A stretch of 28,164 bases of DNA, from assembly GCA_023387695.1 (NCBI GenBank), contig JAEWHT010000287.1:1-28164 (forward strand), given 5' to 3'. Each line of letters starts with the position of its first letter. Within the stretch, counting starts at the first letter, position 1. The translations under genes were made by a program, and so were the position numbers. The notes under the pieces were generated by a model. It saw only the letters and a program-made list of their open reading frames with translations, was not told the origin of the DNA and made no database searches. Origin of the DNA: Pseudomonadota bacterium (GTDB taxonomy: Bacteria > Pseudomonadota > Alphaproteobacteria > Rhizobiales > Xanthobacteraceae). Positions 7,295 through 15,238 of the stretch are shown here, in pieces.

Positions 7295-7590
7295 GCCTTG
7301 GAGCTGGATTTGGACTTGGCTGTGAGAGCCTTCACAGCCGAAACGGACCAATCCACGGGATCGACCTCGCCGAATTCACCCAGCGCCGCATCGTCCGCAA
7401 CCGCGTCACGCTTTTTCGCAAGCCGCTCAGCACGCGCCAACACCGCAGCGAGCCGCTCGGGATCCGCCGCCTTGAGAGGGATGAGCAACCCAACCGTCCG
7501 CTCGCCCGATTTGACAGGAGTCGGACCGGGCAATGCGCCGATCGCGTCGCCCGAAATCTTCTGGAGGTCGCGGATACTGATGTGGCTCAT
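7291..7590 (-). CDS. Antitoxin, Phd/YefM-like
   Basis: A 99-residue protein directly upstream of and overlapping the PIN toxin by four bases. The N-terminus (residues about 1-40: ISIRDLQKISGDAIGALP.. then GERTVGLLIPLK) resembles the Phd/YefM fold, which binds DNA as a dimer. The middle is a charged helix (ERLAAVLARAERLAKKRD) and the C-terminus a Lys/Ser-rich tail that probably wraps the toxin. An inverted repeat TTACATA..TATGTAA lies 8-27 bp upstream of the start and is the likely self-repression site. No clear ribosome binding site is present. Assignment rests on gene order plus N-terminal similarity. Confidence 0.8.
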   Translation of the reverse strand: MSHISIRDLQKISGDAIGALPGPTPVKSGERTVGLLIPLKAADPERLAAVLARAERLAKKRDAVADDAALGEFGEVDPVDWSVSAVKALTAKSKSSSKA

Positions 7591-7597
7591 GGATGAA

Positions 7598-7617
7598 TTA
7601 CATACACCTATATGTAA
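7598..7617. promoter_or_regulatory. Palindromic operator of the toxin-antitoxin operon
   Basis: TTACATA (7598-7604) and TATGTAA (7611-7617) form a perfect 7-bp inverted repeat with a 6-bp spacer, ending 8 bp from the antitoxin start codon. The AT-rich sequence stands out from its surroundings. Type II toxin-antitoxin operons are normally repressed by antitoxin dimers at such sites; binding here is inferred. Confidence 0.6.
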
Positions 7618-7644
7618 CGATCTGCAAGATCGCAGAGCGACGCC

Positions 7645-8886
7645 CTATCCGCCCGCCATCAATTCCTTCGCCAGCGCCATATACGCCGGCAACGTCACGG
7701 GATCGTTGGCGGCGTTGCCCGCGACAGGATGCGAGGCGTAGCGCGCGATCACCATCTCGGCGTTGGGATCGATGTAGATGCCCTGCCCGTGCACGCCGCG
7801 CGCCATGTAGGCGCCGTGGGCATTGTGCGTGACCCACCATTGGTTGCGGTAGGACGCACCGGGCAGCGTGGTGTAGCCGGCCGGCTTGAACTTCTCGGGG
7901 TCGCCGCCGCGCGCGATGTCTTCGACGACCTGTGACGGCACGATCTGGCGGCCGTTGAAGCGGCCGTGGTTGCGGATAGTCTCGCCGAAGCGGGCGAGAT
8001 CGCGCAACGTCGTGGAGAGACCGCCACCGCCGCTCTCGGTGCCGATGCGATCGACGTGATAATGCGCATCCTCCTCCGCACCCATCGGCTGCCAGATGCG
8101 CTCAGAGAGAAGATCAGACAGCGTCATGCCGCTGGCGCGCCTGATGATCCAGGCCAGCACATCGGAATTGACGGTCTTGTAGGAAAACGCCTTGCCGTGC
8201 TCGCCCTGCTTTTTCTGGCCGACGAGAAAATCGAAGATGTTGGTAGCACCGTCATAGTCCGGCGGGATCGGCGCCATGCCGTTGGCGCGCCGCAAGCCCC
8301 ACACGTGCGAATTCTTGTCGGTGTAGACTTCGGTGTATTCGAGGCCGGTGGTCATATCCATGGCCTCGTACACGCGCGCATCGCCAAACGCGCTCGCCTT
8401 CAGCTCCGGAACGTAGTCGGTGATCGGCGCCTGCGGATCGATCTTTCCTTCCGCAATCAGGATGCCGGCGAGCGTGCCGGTGAACGACTTCGTCACCGAC
8501 ATCGCAATATGCGGCTTGTGCGGCTTCAACGCGCCAAAGTAGCGCTCATAGATCAGCTTGCCCCGATGCAGCACCGCGATGCCGTCGGCATACGTCTCCT
8601 CCAGCATCTTAGCGAATGTCATCGGCCGCCCGTCCATCGTGGTCGATGCGACCGCGCCGATGTCCTGCTCCGCGCGTGGCAGCGGAGATGCCGACCCCGC
8701 CCCGCGCCAGACGTTCACGGTGGGGACAAGCTGACGGATGTTGCTCCAGGCCCAGCGGAGTTCGGGGAAATTGCGGAAGGAGCCGTCCTGGAAGCTGATG
8801 AGGCGGTCGGGAGACGGCGGGAAGCCGCGCATCCAGCCGAGGGTTTCGGGGTCGGATTCGGTGGACGTGGCGGGCGGGACGGACAT
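7645..8886 (-). CDS. Serine hydrolase, 6-aminohexanoate-dimer hydrolase / class C beta-lactamase-like
   Basis: A 413-residue serine hydrolase of the beta-lactamase/NylB superfamily. The nucleophile motif SxxK is SVTK (Ser130, Lys133), preceded by PHIAM and followed by SFTGTLAGILIAEGKI. The tyrosine motif lies in FSYKTVNSDVLAW (Tyr236), matching the YxxxN-D-V-L pattern of 6-aminohexanoate-dimer hydrolases, and GGGGLSTTLRDLARFG follows. These enzymes hydrolyse amides or esters; the natural substrate here is unknown. I prefer ATG 8886, with GGAG about 10 bases upstream, over the GTG at 8925. No signal peptide is obvious, so it is probably cytosolic. Confidence 0.87.
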   Translation of the reverse strand: MSVPPATSTESDPETLGWMRGFPPSPDRLISFQDGSFRNFPELRWAWSNIRQLVPTVNVWRGAGSASPLPRAEQDIGAVASTTMDGRPMTFAKMLEETYADGIAVLHRGKLIYERYFGALKPHKPHIAMSVTKSFTGTLAGILIAEGKIDPQAPITDYVPELKASAFGDARVYEAMDMTTGLEYTEVYTDKNSHVWGLRRANGMAPIPPDYDGATNIFDFLVGQKKQGEHGKAFSYKTVNSDVLAWIIRRASGMTLSDLLSERIWQPMGAEEDAHYHVDRIGTESGGGGLSTTLRDLARFGETIRNHGRFNGRQIVPSQVVEDIARGGDPEKFKPAGYTTLPGASYRNQWWVTHNAHGAYMARGVHGQGIYIDPNAEMVIARYASHPVAGNAANDPVTLPAYMALAKELMAGG

Positions 8887-8988
8887 CAGCACTGGCTCCG
8901 GAGGGCGATGCTGAAGTCGTAGCACGCAAGAATGCGGTCTACATCAGACGCTTGTGCCGGGCTGAAGCGCGTGACTCTCGGAGCTCGC

Positions 8989-9891
8989 TTATTGCTTGAA
9001 GCAGTGTTCGCGGTGCCACTGCAGAAAATGTGGGTGTGGCCGATCCGACGGCCTTCGTGGCTCGAGGGCACGACCAGTCTTGTTGATGACGGATCGAACT
9101 CCTTCCAGGTCGTTAGTATGACGCGAGATTAATATTTCGAGGTCATCGGCCAAACTGATCAAACCGCGATCAAACATCCAGTGAGCAGTACCGGACAACG
9201 CGATCCCATTGCTCACGGTGTCTGGCCCATTGGCCTCAACAGGCCTTATGTGCGCTGCTGCTACTTCTGCGCGTCCCATTCCGTTGATGAGCTTTAGCCC
9301 TGTAATGGCGCAGCGTTCATCGTAAGCGCGCAGAACAATCCGACGAAATACGCGATCGCGCAGAACTCGAGATACGGTAAGGCTGACACGATCTCTTTGC
9401 TGCTCAAAGATGAACGGCGCCTGCTCCCCATCGTCGAGTTGAGCTAACCGAACATCATCGTCAACGCGAGGCAGCAGCGGTGCACCTTCCGCGAAACCAA
9501 GTTCGAATATTCTATTGAAATCTTCGAGCGAGATGGGACGGACCGCTGACTGAGCACGGCCTGAGATGCGTCCCTGCTCATTCAAGACGCCGCGCTCTAC
9601 AGGGCCACTCGGTCCGTTGAAAGAAACTGGATTTGCAAATTCGAGATAGCTTCCGAGCTCGATCAGGGCGAGATACATCCCAGAAGTACCCGGGTCGGGA
9701 ATGACCTGCTGAACCCGAGCAATCGCAAAATAGCCGCGCGTCTCGACGACCTTGCTGGGCTCGTAATAAATGATCCAATCGCCGATGCAGGCTTCGACGC
9801 GACGCAAGTACTGACTGGGAAACTGATATCGTTCAGCAGGGCTGTCATCGTAGATCGAGTCAGATCGATGGATGAAGACTCCAAATCCCAT
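8989..9891 (-). CDS. HNH endonuclease with a separate N-terminal domain
   Basis: A 300-residue protein. The C-terminal third is an HNH_2-type nuclease: Cys194 and ITGL, then AAAHIRPVEANGPDTVSNGIAL (His214, Asn228) and HWMFDRGLISL (His237). The N-terminal part (about 1-125) contains GDWIIYYEPSKV and YFAIARVQQVIPD, which by eye resembles a PUA/EVE-like fold; such domains recognise modified bases in modification-dependent restriction enzymes (inference). Codon use looks less GC-rich than in guaA. It lies 53 bp after guaA on the same strand, with no clear ribosome binding site. No methyltransferase partner is nearby. Nuclease family is confident; the restriction role is a guess. Confidence 0.85.
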   Translation of the reverse strand: MGFGVFIHRSDSIYDDSPAERYQFPSQYLRRVEACIGDWIIYYEPSKVVETRGYFAIARVQQVIPDPGTSGMYLALIELGSYLEFANPVSFNGPSGPVERGVLNEQGRISGRAQSAVRPISLEDFNRIFELGFAEGAPLLPRVDDDVRLAQLDDGEQAPFIFEQQRDRVSLTVSRVLRDRVFRRIVLRAYDERCAITGLKLINGMGRAEVAAAHIRPVEANGPDTVSNGIALSGTAHWMFDRGLISLADDLEILISRHTNDLEGVRSVINKTGRALEPRRPSDRPHPHFLQWHREHCFKQ

Positions 9892-9944
9892 GATCTACGC
9901 GTCGCAACCTCTCCGGAGCGTCAGGGATGCAGCAGGCATTCCCC

Positions 9945-11543
9945 CTACTCCCACTCAATCGTCCCAGGCGGCTTGCTGGTCACGTCGTAAACCACCCTAT
10001 TCACGCCCTTCACCTCGTTGATGATGCGCGTGGCGGTCTCGCCCAAAAACTTCATGTCGAACTGATAGAAATCCGCGGTCATGCCGTCGGTTGAGGTGAC
10101 GGCGCGCAAGCCAACCACATAATCGTAAGTGCGGCCGTCGCCCATGACGCCGACTGTCTTGACGGGCAGCAGCACCGCAAAGGCCTGCCAGATGTCGTCG
10201 TAGAGGCCGTGCTTGCGGATCTGGTCGATGTAGACGGCATCGGCCTTGCGCAGGATGTCGAGCTTGTCCTTGGTGATGTCGCCGGGGCAGCGGATGGCGA
10301 GGCCCGGGCCCGGGAACGGGTGGCGGCCGACGAAGATTTCGGGAAGGCCGAGCTCGTAGCCGAGCTTGCGCACCTCGTCCTTGAACAGCTCGCGCAGGGG
10401 CTCGACGAGCTTCATGTTCATGCGCTCGGGCAGACCGCCGACATTGTGGTGCGACTTGATCGTTACCGAGGGGCCGCCGGTGAAGGAGACGCTCTCGATC
10501 ACATCGGGATAGAGCGTGCCCTGGGCCAGGAAGTCGGCGCCGCCGATCTTCTTGGCTTCCTGCTCGAACACCTCGATGAAGAGTCGGCCGATGGTCTTGC
10601 GCTTCACTTCCGGATCGGTGACGCCTTCGAGCTCGCCGAGGAACTGCTTGGACGCATCCACGTGCACGAGCGGGATGTTGTAGTGGTGACGGAACAGGTC
10701 GACGACGGTCTTGGCCTCGTCGAGGCGCAGCATGCCGTGATCGACGAACACACACGTCAGCTGATCGCCGATGGCTTCGTGGATCAGCACGGCGGCGACG
10801 GCGGAATCGACGCCGCCGGAGAGGCCGCAGATCACCTTGCCTTTGCCGACCTGCGCGCGGATCTTGGCGATCTCTTCCGCGCGGAAGGCGCCCATGGTCC
10901 AGTCGCCGGTGAGGCCGGCGATCTTGCGCACGAAATTACGAATCAGCTTGGCGCCATCGGGCGTGTGCACCACTTCGGGGTGGAACATCAGGCCGTAATA
11001 TTTGCGCGTCTCGTCCTGGATGATCGCGAAGGGCGCGTTCGGCGAGGTGCCGGCGACCGAGAAGCCCGGCGGCATCTTGGTGATGCGATCGCCATGGCTC
11101 ATCCAGACCTGGTTCTTGCTGCCTGACGACCAGACGTCCGCGAACAGCTGGCTCTCGGCTTTCACCTCGACATCGGCGCGGCCGAATTCGCGGTGATGGC
11201 CGCCCTCGACCTCGCCGCCGAGCTGGGCGGCCATGGTCATCTGGCCGTAGCAGATGCCCATCACGGGCACGCCGGAGGCGAAGATCAACTGCGGGGCGCG
11301 CGGGGAGCCGGCCTCATGTACGGACTCGGGACCGCCGGAGAGAATCACCGCTTTCGGCTTCATCTCCTTAAAGGCCTCTTCGGCCTTGTTGAACGGGACG
11401 ATCTCGCAATAAACGCCGTCCTCGCGGACGCGACGCGCGATCAGCTGCGTCACCTGGCTGCCGAAGTCGACGATGAGAATCTTGTCGTGCGCCGAGGCCA
11501 CCGAGGGCGTCGACGCGGAGCGGTCGTTCTGTGCTGCTGTCAT
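9945..11543 (-). CDS. guaA: GMP synthase (glutamine-hydrolysing)
   Basis: A 532-residue full-length GMP synthase that converts XMP, ATP and glutamine to GMP, the last step of guanine nucleotide synthesis. Residues 20-205 form the class I glutamine amidotransferase domain with Cys98 (GICYGQ), His188 and Glu190 (MFHPEVVHTP). The ATP-pyrophosphatase P-loop is SGGVDS (242-247). The C-terminal dimerisation domain ends in the conserved TSKPPGTIEWE. I use ATG 11543; the frame extends to 11600 without a better start, and the first 19 residues are a lineage-specific N-terminal extension. guaB lies about 7 kb upstream on the same strand. Confidence 0.98.
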   Translation of the reverse strand: MTAAQNDRSASTPSVASAHDKILIVDFGSQVTQLIARRVREDGVYCEIVPFNKAEEAFKEMKPKAVILSGGPESVHEAGSPRAPQLIFASGVPVMGICYGQMTMAAQLGGEVEGGHHREFGRADVEVKAESQLFADVWSSGSKNQVWMSHGDRITKMPPGFSVAGTSPNAPFAIIQDETRKYYGLMFHPEVVHTPDGAKLIRNFVRKIAGLTGDWTMGAFRAEEIAKIRAQVGKGKVICGLSGGVDSAVAAVLIHEAIGDQLTCVFVDHGMLRLDEAKTVVDLFRHHYNIPLVHVDASKQFLGELEGVTDPEVKRKTIGRLFIEVFEQEAKKIGGADFLAQGTLYPDVIESVSFTGGPSVTIKSHHNVGGLPERMNMKLVEPLRELFKDEVRKLGYELGLPEIFVGRHPFPGPGLAIRCPGDITKDKLDILRKADAVYIDQIRKHGLYDDIWQAFAVLLPVKTVGVMGDGRTYDYVVGLRAVTSTDGMTADFYQFDMKFLGETATRIINEVKGVNRVVYDVTSKPPGTIEWE

Positions 11544-11692
11544 GGCAAGCCAATACGCGATGAGCCCCCTGCTCGCAACCGCGCGCGTGCGCGCGCCCAC
11601 ATGCTTCTTTGGGCATGGACAAATGGATATAGGTAAGTATCATTGACCTAATTGCCTCGCCTGCCAAACAGGGGCCAATCAGGGAGAACGCC

Positions 11693-12064
11693 ATGTCGAA
11701 GTTTCATCAGCCATCAACGCTTGCCGCTCTCGGCCGGACCTGGGTCGAGGCCTGGAATGCACGCGATCTCGAGCGCGTGCTGACGCTTTACGACGAGGCG
11801 GCCGTGATGACCTCGGACCGCATCCCCGCGATGGGGTTCGATGCCAGCGGCACCGTGCATGGCAAGGATGAGTTGCGGGCGTATTGGGGCAAGGCGCTGG
11901 CGCTGCTGCCGGGGCTGCATTTCACGTTGATCGATGTGTATGTCAGCCCGGACAGCCTGGTGGTGTTTTACGAGAACGAGCGGGGGAAGAAGATTTGCGA
12001 GTATTTGCGCGTGAATGATGCGGGCCTGATTGTGCAGGGGTCGGCTAATCATTTGCCGCATTGA
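11693..12064 (+). CDS. NTF2/SnoaL-like family protein
   Basis: A 123-residue protein with the NTF2-like cone fold pattern: N-terminal helices (LAALGRTWVEAWNARDLERVLTLYDEAAVM), a strand-turn with HGKDELRAYWGKALALLPGLHFTLIDVYV, and C-terminal strands. This family includes polyketide cyclase-like and ketosteroid-isomerase-like proteins as well as many of unknown function. ATG 11693 has GGGAGAA about 6 bases upstream. It is divergent from guaA, with 149 bp between the start codons. No catalytic assignment can be made. Confidence 0.82.
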   Translation: MSKFHQPSTLAALGRTWVEAWNARDLERVLTLYDEAAVMTSDRIPAMGFDASGTVHGKDELRAYWGKALALLPGLHFTLIDVYVSPDSLVVFYENERGKKICEYLRVNDAGLIVQGSANHLPH

Positions 12065-12079
12065 ACACCGCTCTCTCCC

Positions 12080-12166
12080 CGTCATTGCGAGCGCAGCGAA
12101 GCAATCCAGACCGCCTCTGCGGCAGCAGACTGGATTGCTTCGTCGCAAGGGCTCCTCGCAATGACG
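12080..12166. repeat. Dispersed palindromic repeat (CGTCATTGCGAG type)
   Basis: The terminal arms CGTCATTGCGAG and CTCGCAATGACG are perfect complements, with inner complementary copies of AAGCAATCCAG and CTGGATTGCTT. This is a well-known kind of intergenic element in Bradyrhizobium (from memory). It sits between two co-directional small genes, and its right end falls in the non-coding leader of the cupin gene. Confidence 0.8.
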
Positions 12167-12229
12167 GAGACTGGGGCGCGCGCGTGCGCTAACACGGGCG
12201 CTGCCGGCACTGAGACAGGATTCCTCCCC

Positions 12230-12562
12230 ATGAAGCTTCCCACCTCGCCTTTCACCGTGACCGACTGGAGCAAGGTCGAAGCCACTATTCATCCCGGCGA
12301 GACCGGCGAGGCCAAATGGCGGACGCTGAACATTGGCGATCTCCGGGTGCGGATGGTGGAGTATTCGCCGGGCTATCTCGCCGACCACTGGTGCGATCGC
12401 GGCCACGTGCTGTACGTGCTTGCGGGCGAGCTCGACAGCGAGTTGCGTGACGGGCGCACATTCAAGCTGACGCCGGGGATGAGCTACCAGGTATCGGATT
12501 TCGGCGACGCCGCGCATCGTTCCTCGACGGCCGTGGGCGCGACGCTTTTCATCGTGGATTGA
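12230..12562 (+). CDS. DHCW-motif cupin protein
   Basis: A 110-residue single-domain cupin. It has the signature seen in the DHCW-motif cupin family near residues 50-66 (LADHWCDRGHVLYVLAGEL: Asp52, His53, Cys55, His59) and a second cupin strand with SYQVSDFGDAAHRSST (His96). Histidines at 53, 59 and 96 could hold a metal. Biological role unknown. I start at ATG 12230, not at the open frame start 12161, because the latter lies inside the dispersed repeat; CTCCCC directly before the ATG is not a good ribosome binding site, so translation signals are weak. Confidence 0.83.
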   Translation: MKLPTSPFTVTDWSKVEATIHPGETGEAKWRTLNIGDLRVRMVEYSPGYLADHWCDRGHVLYVLAGELDSELRDGRTFKLTPGMSYQVSDFGDAAHRSSTAVGATLFIVD

Positions 12563-12631
12563 GGGAACTATCGTTCTCTGTGCAGCGCAAAATAGCAAAG
12601 TAAGAGTGGCTCGCCACGAGCGCGTGCCGCC

Positions 12632-12660
12632 TTGAAGTTGCCCCAAAAAATCGCTAGATT
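12632..12660 (+). promoter_or_regulatory. Promoter of the cold-shock gene
   Basis: TTGAAG (12632-12637) and TAGATT (12655-12660) are separated by 17 bases, a sigma-70-like pair. Transcription would start near 12667, giving a leader of about 150 bases before the cold-shock protein gene. A long leader is the usual arrangement for temperature-responsive cspA-type mRNAs. Predicted by eye only. Confidence 0.45.
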
Positions 12661-12818
12661 GTGAACATCGATCCTTGGCCGAACGACTGGGCCGCTCCGT
12701 CTCATTTCCAATGGGCGAGCACGTTTCAGGTATTTCTCCAAAATCGACCAATCGGGACAGTGGGCGCAGGTTGCGCATTTGTCCCCCTGAGTGCATCGTC
12801 AATTGAAAGGAAATGACT

Positions 12819-13028
12819 ATGGCAATGGGCACCGTGAAGTGGTTCAACAACCAAAAGGGCTTTGGCTTCATCCAGCCGGATGACGGCGCAAAGGACGTCT
12901 TCGTTCACATCAGCGCCGTTGAGCGCGCTGGTCTGTCGACCCTCAACGAAGGCCAGAAGGTCTCCTTCGACATCGTTGCGGACCGCCGCAGCGGCAAGTC
13001 GTCGGCCGACAACCTCCGCGCCGGCTAG
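12819..13028 (+). CDS. Cold-shock protein, CspA family
   Basis: A 69-residue single cold-shock domain that binds single-stranded nucleic acid and acts as an RNA chaperone. RNP1 is KGFGFI (13-18) and RNP2 is VFVHIS (27-32), with the start MGTVKWFN typical of the family. ATG 12819 is preferred over ATG 12813 because the AAAGGA ribosome binding site ends 7-8 bases upstream of the former and too close to the latter. It has its own promoter with a long leader and is followed by a strong intrinsic terminator, so it is a single-gene unit. Confidence 0.96.
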   Translation: MAMGTVKWFNNQKGFGFIQPDDGAKDVFVHISAVERAGLSTLNEGQKVSFDIVADRRSGKSSADNLRAG

Positions 13029-13088
13029 TTGACCCCGACATTCGCGATCTGACCACGGACGTACCGGCAGATCGTTGAGTTCGAAAGA

Positions 13089-13121
13089 CCCCGCGACCGG
13101 GATCCGGTTCGCGGGGTTTTT
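13089..13121 (+). terminator. Intrinsic terminator of the cold-shock gene
   Basis: CCCCGCGA-CCGG (13089-13100) pairs with CCGG-TTCGCGGGG (13104-13116), with one bulged base, and is followed at once by five T. It lies 61 bp after the cold-shock stop codon. Confidence 0.9.
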
Positions 13122-13130
13122 GTTTGCGCT

Positions 13131-13252
13131 GTCATTCCGGGGCTCGCGAAGCGAGAGCCCGGAATCCATCGATCCGCGGAGTCTGCCGTCCGATGGATTC
13201 TCAGGTGCGCAATTGCGCACCATAGCTCGCCCTTCGGGCGCCCCGGAATGAC
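13131..13252. repeat. Dispersed palindromic repeat (GTCATTCCGG type), copy 1
   Basis: It starts GTCATTCCGGGGC and ends GCCCCGGAATGAC, with inner complementary GAATCCATCG and CGATGGATTC-like segments. A second copy is at 20265-20370. It lies between the cold-shock terminator and the 3' end of the convergent rRNA methyltransferase gene. Confidence 0.82.
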
Positions 13253-13264
13253 CGTGGAGAGAAT

Positions 13265-14566
13265 TCAGCCCACCTTCTTCAGCACCGCGACGAAGAACCC
13301 GTCCGTTCCCGTGCGGCGCGGGGTCATCAGCCAGCCCTCGGGCGATTGCAGCGCGGCTTCCGCAAACGCCTCGGCCTTGTCCCAGAGCACGCTTGCGGTT
13401 TGCTCCGGCGGCACCACCGCAAATTCCGGATGCTTCGCAACGAAGGCCCTCACCTGCTCGCCGTTCTCCGCAGGCAAGACCGAGCAGGTGATGTAGGCGA
13501 TGCGGCCGCCGGCCTTGACCAGCGGAACCGCACGCTCCAGCACCTCGGCCTGGTCCTTCAGACGAATCTCCAGCGCGCCCGGACGCATGCGCCATTTGGC
13601 ATCGGGGTTGCGGCGCCAGGTTCCGGTTCCCGTGCAGGGCGCGTCGATCACGACGAGATCGGCGGTCGCGCTGATGTCGGCCAGCGGATCCGCATCGCCC
13701 TTGGGCGTGCGGACGTCGGCATTGTGGACGCCAGCACGCGACAGGCGCTCGTGGATCGGCGCAAGCTGGCGCTTGTCGCTATCAGTGGCAATGAGCCGGC
13801 CCTTGCCCTGCATCATCGCTGCGAGCGCCAGCGTCTTGCCGCCGGCACCCGCACAGAGGTCGATCACCTGCTCGCCCGGTTTTGCCGCGGTGAACAGGGC
13901 CGCAAGCTGCGATCCTTCATCCTGAACTTCAACGCCGCCCTTGATGAAATCCTCTTCCGCCTGGATGCCGGGGTTGCGCGCATCGGCCGAAAGCTCGATG
14001 CGCAGGCCGTTTGGCGACCACGGCGTCGGTTTCGCATGAAGATGAGCAAGTGCCTTCAGCACCTTGTCGCGATTGGATTTTAGCGTGTTGACGCGCAAAT
14101 CGAGCGGCGCCCGGCTCGCCATCGCGACGGCCTCGGCGATACGGTCCTCGCCGAACACCTCGGCGAGATGAGAATCGAGCCATTCCGGATAGTCGCCGGC
14201 GATCGCGGCGGGCGCGCCCTTGAGGGAGCGTGAGCCGAGCGCGGCCTGCTCGGCGTCGGTCAGCGGCTCCGGTGCGAAACGGCTGCCGTCGAACAGAGCG
14301 GACATGGTCGCGATGTCCATGTTCCGCTCGAGGCGGAGCATGCCGATCAGGCGCGCGCGCGCGGTATCGGAGTCCATCAGGAAGGCGCTCGAGGCGTAGC
14401 GGCGCAGCACGTCCCAGACGAGGCCGGCAATCGCGGCGCGGTCACCCGAGCCGGCGAAGCGGTGCGCGGTGCCCCACTCCTTCAGCGCTTTCGCCGCGGG
14501 CACGCGGTCCTTCTCGATGGTGTCGATCAGTTCGATGGCTGCGGACAGCCGGGCAGCGGGAGTCAT
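13265..14566 (-). CDS. rsmB: RsmB/NOP family rRNA (cytosine-C5)-methyltransferase
   Basis: A 433-residue SAM-dependent RNA m5C methyltransferase. The N-terminal region (about 1-150) is the NusB/RsmB-type RNA-binding helical domain. The SAM motif is DLCAGAGGKT (236-245). The two cysteines of the family are Cys311 in APCTGTGTWRRNPDAKW and Cys361 in YITCSVLPAENGEQV, the latter being the one that forms the covalent bond with cytosine. By family, it would modify C967 of 16S rRNA, though RsmB/NOP paralogues differ in target. ATG 14566 has only a weak GAAAGA site. It converges on the cold-shock gene. Confidence 0.93.
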   Translation of the reverse strand: MTPAARLSAAIELIDTIEKDRVPAAKALKEWGTAHRFAGSGDRAAIAGLVWDVLRRYASSAFLMDSDTARARLIGMLRLERNMDIATMSALFDGSRFAPEPLTDAEQAALGSRSLKGAPAAIAGDYPEWLDSHLAEVFGEDRIAEAVAMASRAPLDLRVNTLKSNRDKVLKALAHLHAKPTPWSPNGLRIELSADARNPGIQAEEDFIKGGVEVQDEGSQLAALFTAAKPGEQVIDLCAGAGGKTLALAAMMQGKGRLIATDSDKRQLAPIHERLSRAGVHNADVRTPKGDADPLADISATADLVVIDAPCTGTGTWRRNPDAKWRMRPGALEIRLKDQAEVLERAVPLVKAGGRIAYITCSVLPAENGEQVRAFVAKHPEFAVVPPEQTASVLWDKAEAFAEAALQSPEGWLMTPRRTGTDGFFVAVLKKVG

Positions 14567-14598
14567 TTGAATCTTTCAGATGAAGGATCTTATGTTTT

Positions 14599-14647
14599 GC
14601 GCATGATCTTGTCGGAAAACCGGTTTCCACTTTTCCGGATCATGCGC
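14599..14647. repeat. Dispersed palindromic repeat (GCGCATGATC type)
   Basis: The arms GCGCATGATC (14599-14608) and GATCATGCGC (14638-14647) are perfect complements. Between them, GGAAAACCGG and CCGGAT-type segments give a near-continuous hairpin. Known from memory as a very abundant short repeat in Bradyrhizobium and relatives. It lies just upstream of the rRNA methyltransferase gene, close enough to sit in its promoter or leader. Confidence 0.8.
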
Positions 14648-14658
14648 GCTCGCAAGAG

Positions 14659-15081
14659 TCAGATCAGCAACAGGATTTTCAGCGCGAAGTAGATCCACAT
14701 CACCAACAACACCAGCACGCCGGCGAGCCAGACCGACGAACGCCGGCCGAGATCATTCGAGGTGACGAACACGCCGGCATGAGCAAACCGCGTCACCACG
14801 AACACCCAGGACAGCAGCACGATGACGAGATCGGCATGGCGCAGCGGCAGTGCCAGCGCGATCAGGGCGTAGAACAGCACCGGCAATTCGAACTGGTTGC
14901 GGTAGCAATTGGCGATCTGCGTGGCGCCCTTGGGCCAGTTCGGCTCGCCGAGCGCAATGTCGCGGATCTTGGTCTGCCCGGACACCAGCGCATTCCGGCG
15001 CCCGAACACCATGCCGATCAGGAGGGCGAAGGTGAGACCGATCTGCGCGAAGACCGGCAGCAAAACCATTTGAACAGACAT
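14659..15081 (-). CDS. MAPEG family membrane protein
   Basis: A 140-residue inner-membrane protein with four hydrophobic helices, of the MAPEG superfamily (glutathione-transferase/eicosanoid-metabolism-like). The family motif region reads ANCYRNQFELPVLFYALIALAL, where E-x-P and the preceding Asn/Arg-rich loop are the recognisable signature, followed by FVVTRFAHAGVFVTSNDLGRR. Bacterial members often lack a proven activity. I start at ATG 15081, with GGGAAAG about 8 bases upstream, rather than the frame start at 15120. It is upstream of, and co-oriented with, the rRNA methyltransferase gene. Confidence 0.87.
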   Translation of the reverse strand: MSVQMVLLPVFAQIGLTFALLIGMVFGRRNALVSGQTKIRDIALGEPNWPKGATQIANCYRNQFELPVLFYALIALALPLRHADLVIVLLSWVFVVTRFAHAGVFVTSNDLGRRSSVWLAGVLVLLVMWIYFALKILLLI

Positions 15082-15238
15082 CGGAACTTTCCCGTAAGGC
15101 GGCGTGCCGCGGACCGTCATTAGCCGCGACTTCCCGCGCTGACAATCGAGGAGTTGAACCGGTGTTCCTCATCTCGCGACCAACCACCGATTATCCGGGC
15201 GATTTTGGCCCATTGGGCCCGCAAGGCGAGATTGCCTC

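Noticed and set aside
6860..9891. Toxin-antitoxin pair, serine hydrolase and HNH nuclease as a defence island
   Set aside because: No other defence genes are present, the serine hydrolase is a metabolic type, and HNH and toxin genes are more than 1.5 kb apart; proximity alone does not support a shared system.
10209..11126. 305-codon frame antisense to guaA
   Set aside because: A shadow of guaA caused by high-GC codon use; His/Asp/Ala-rich composition with no domain.
12080..12229. Upstream start for the cupin at 12161
   Set aside because: The start would lie in the right arm of a dispersed repeat, and the extra residues do not resemble the family.
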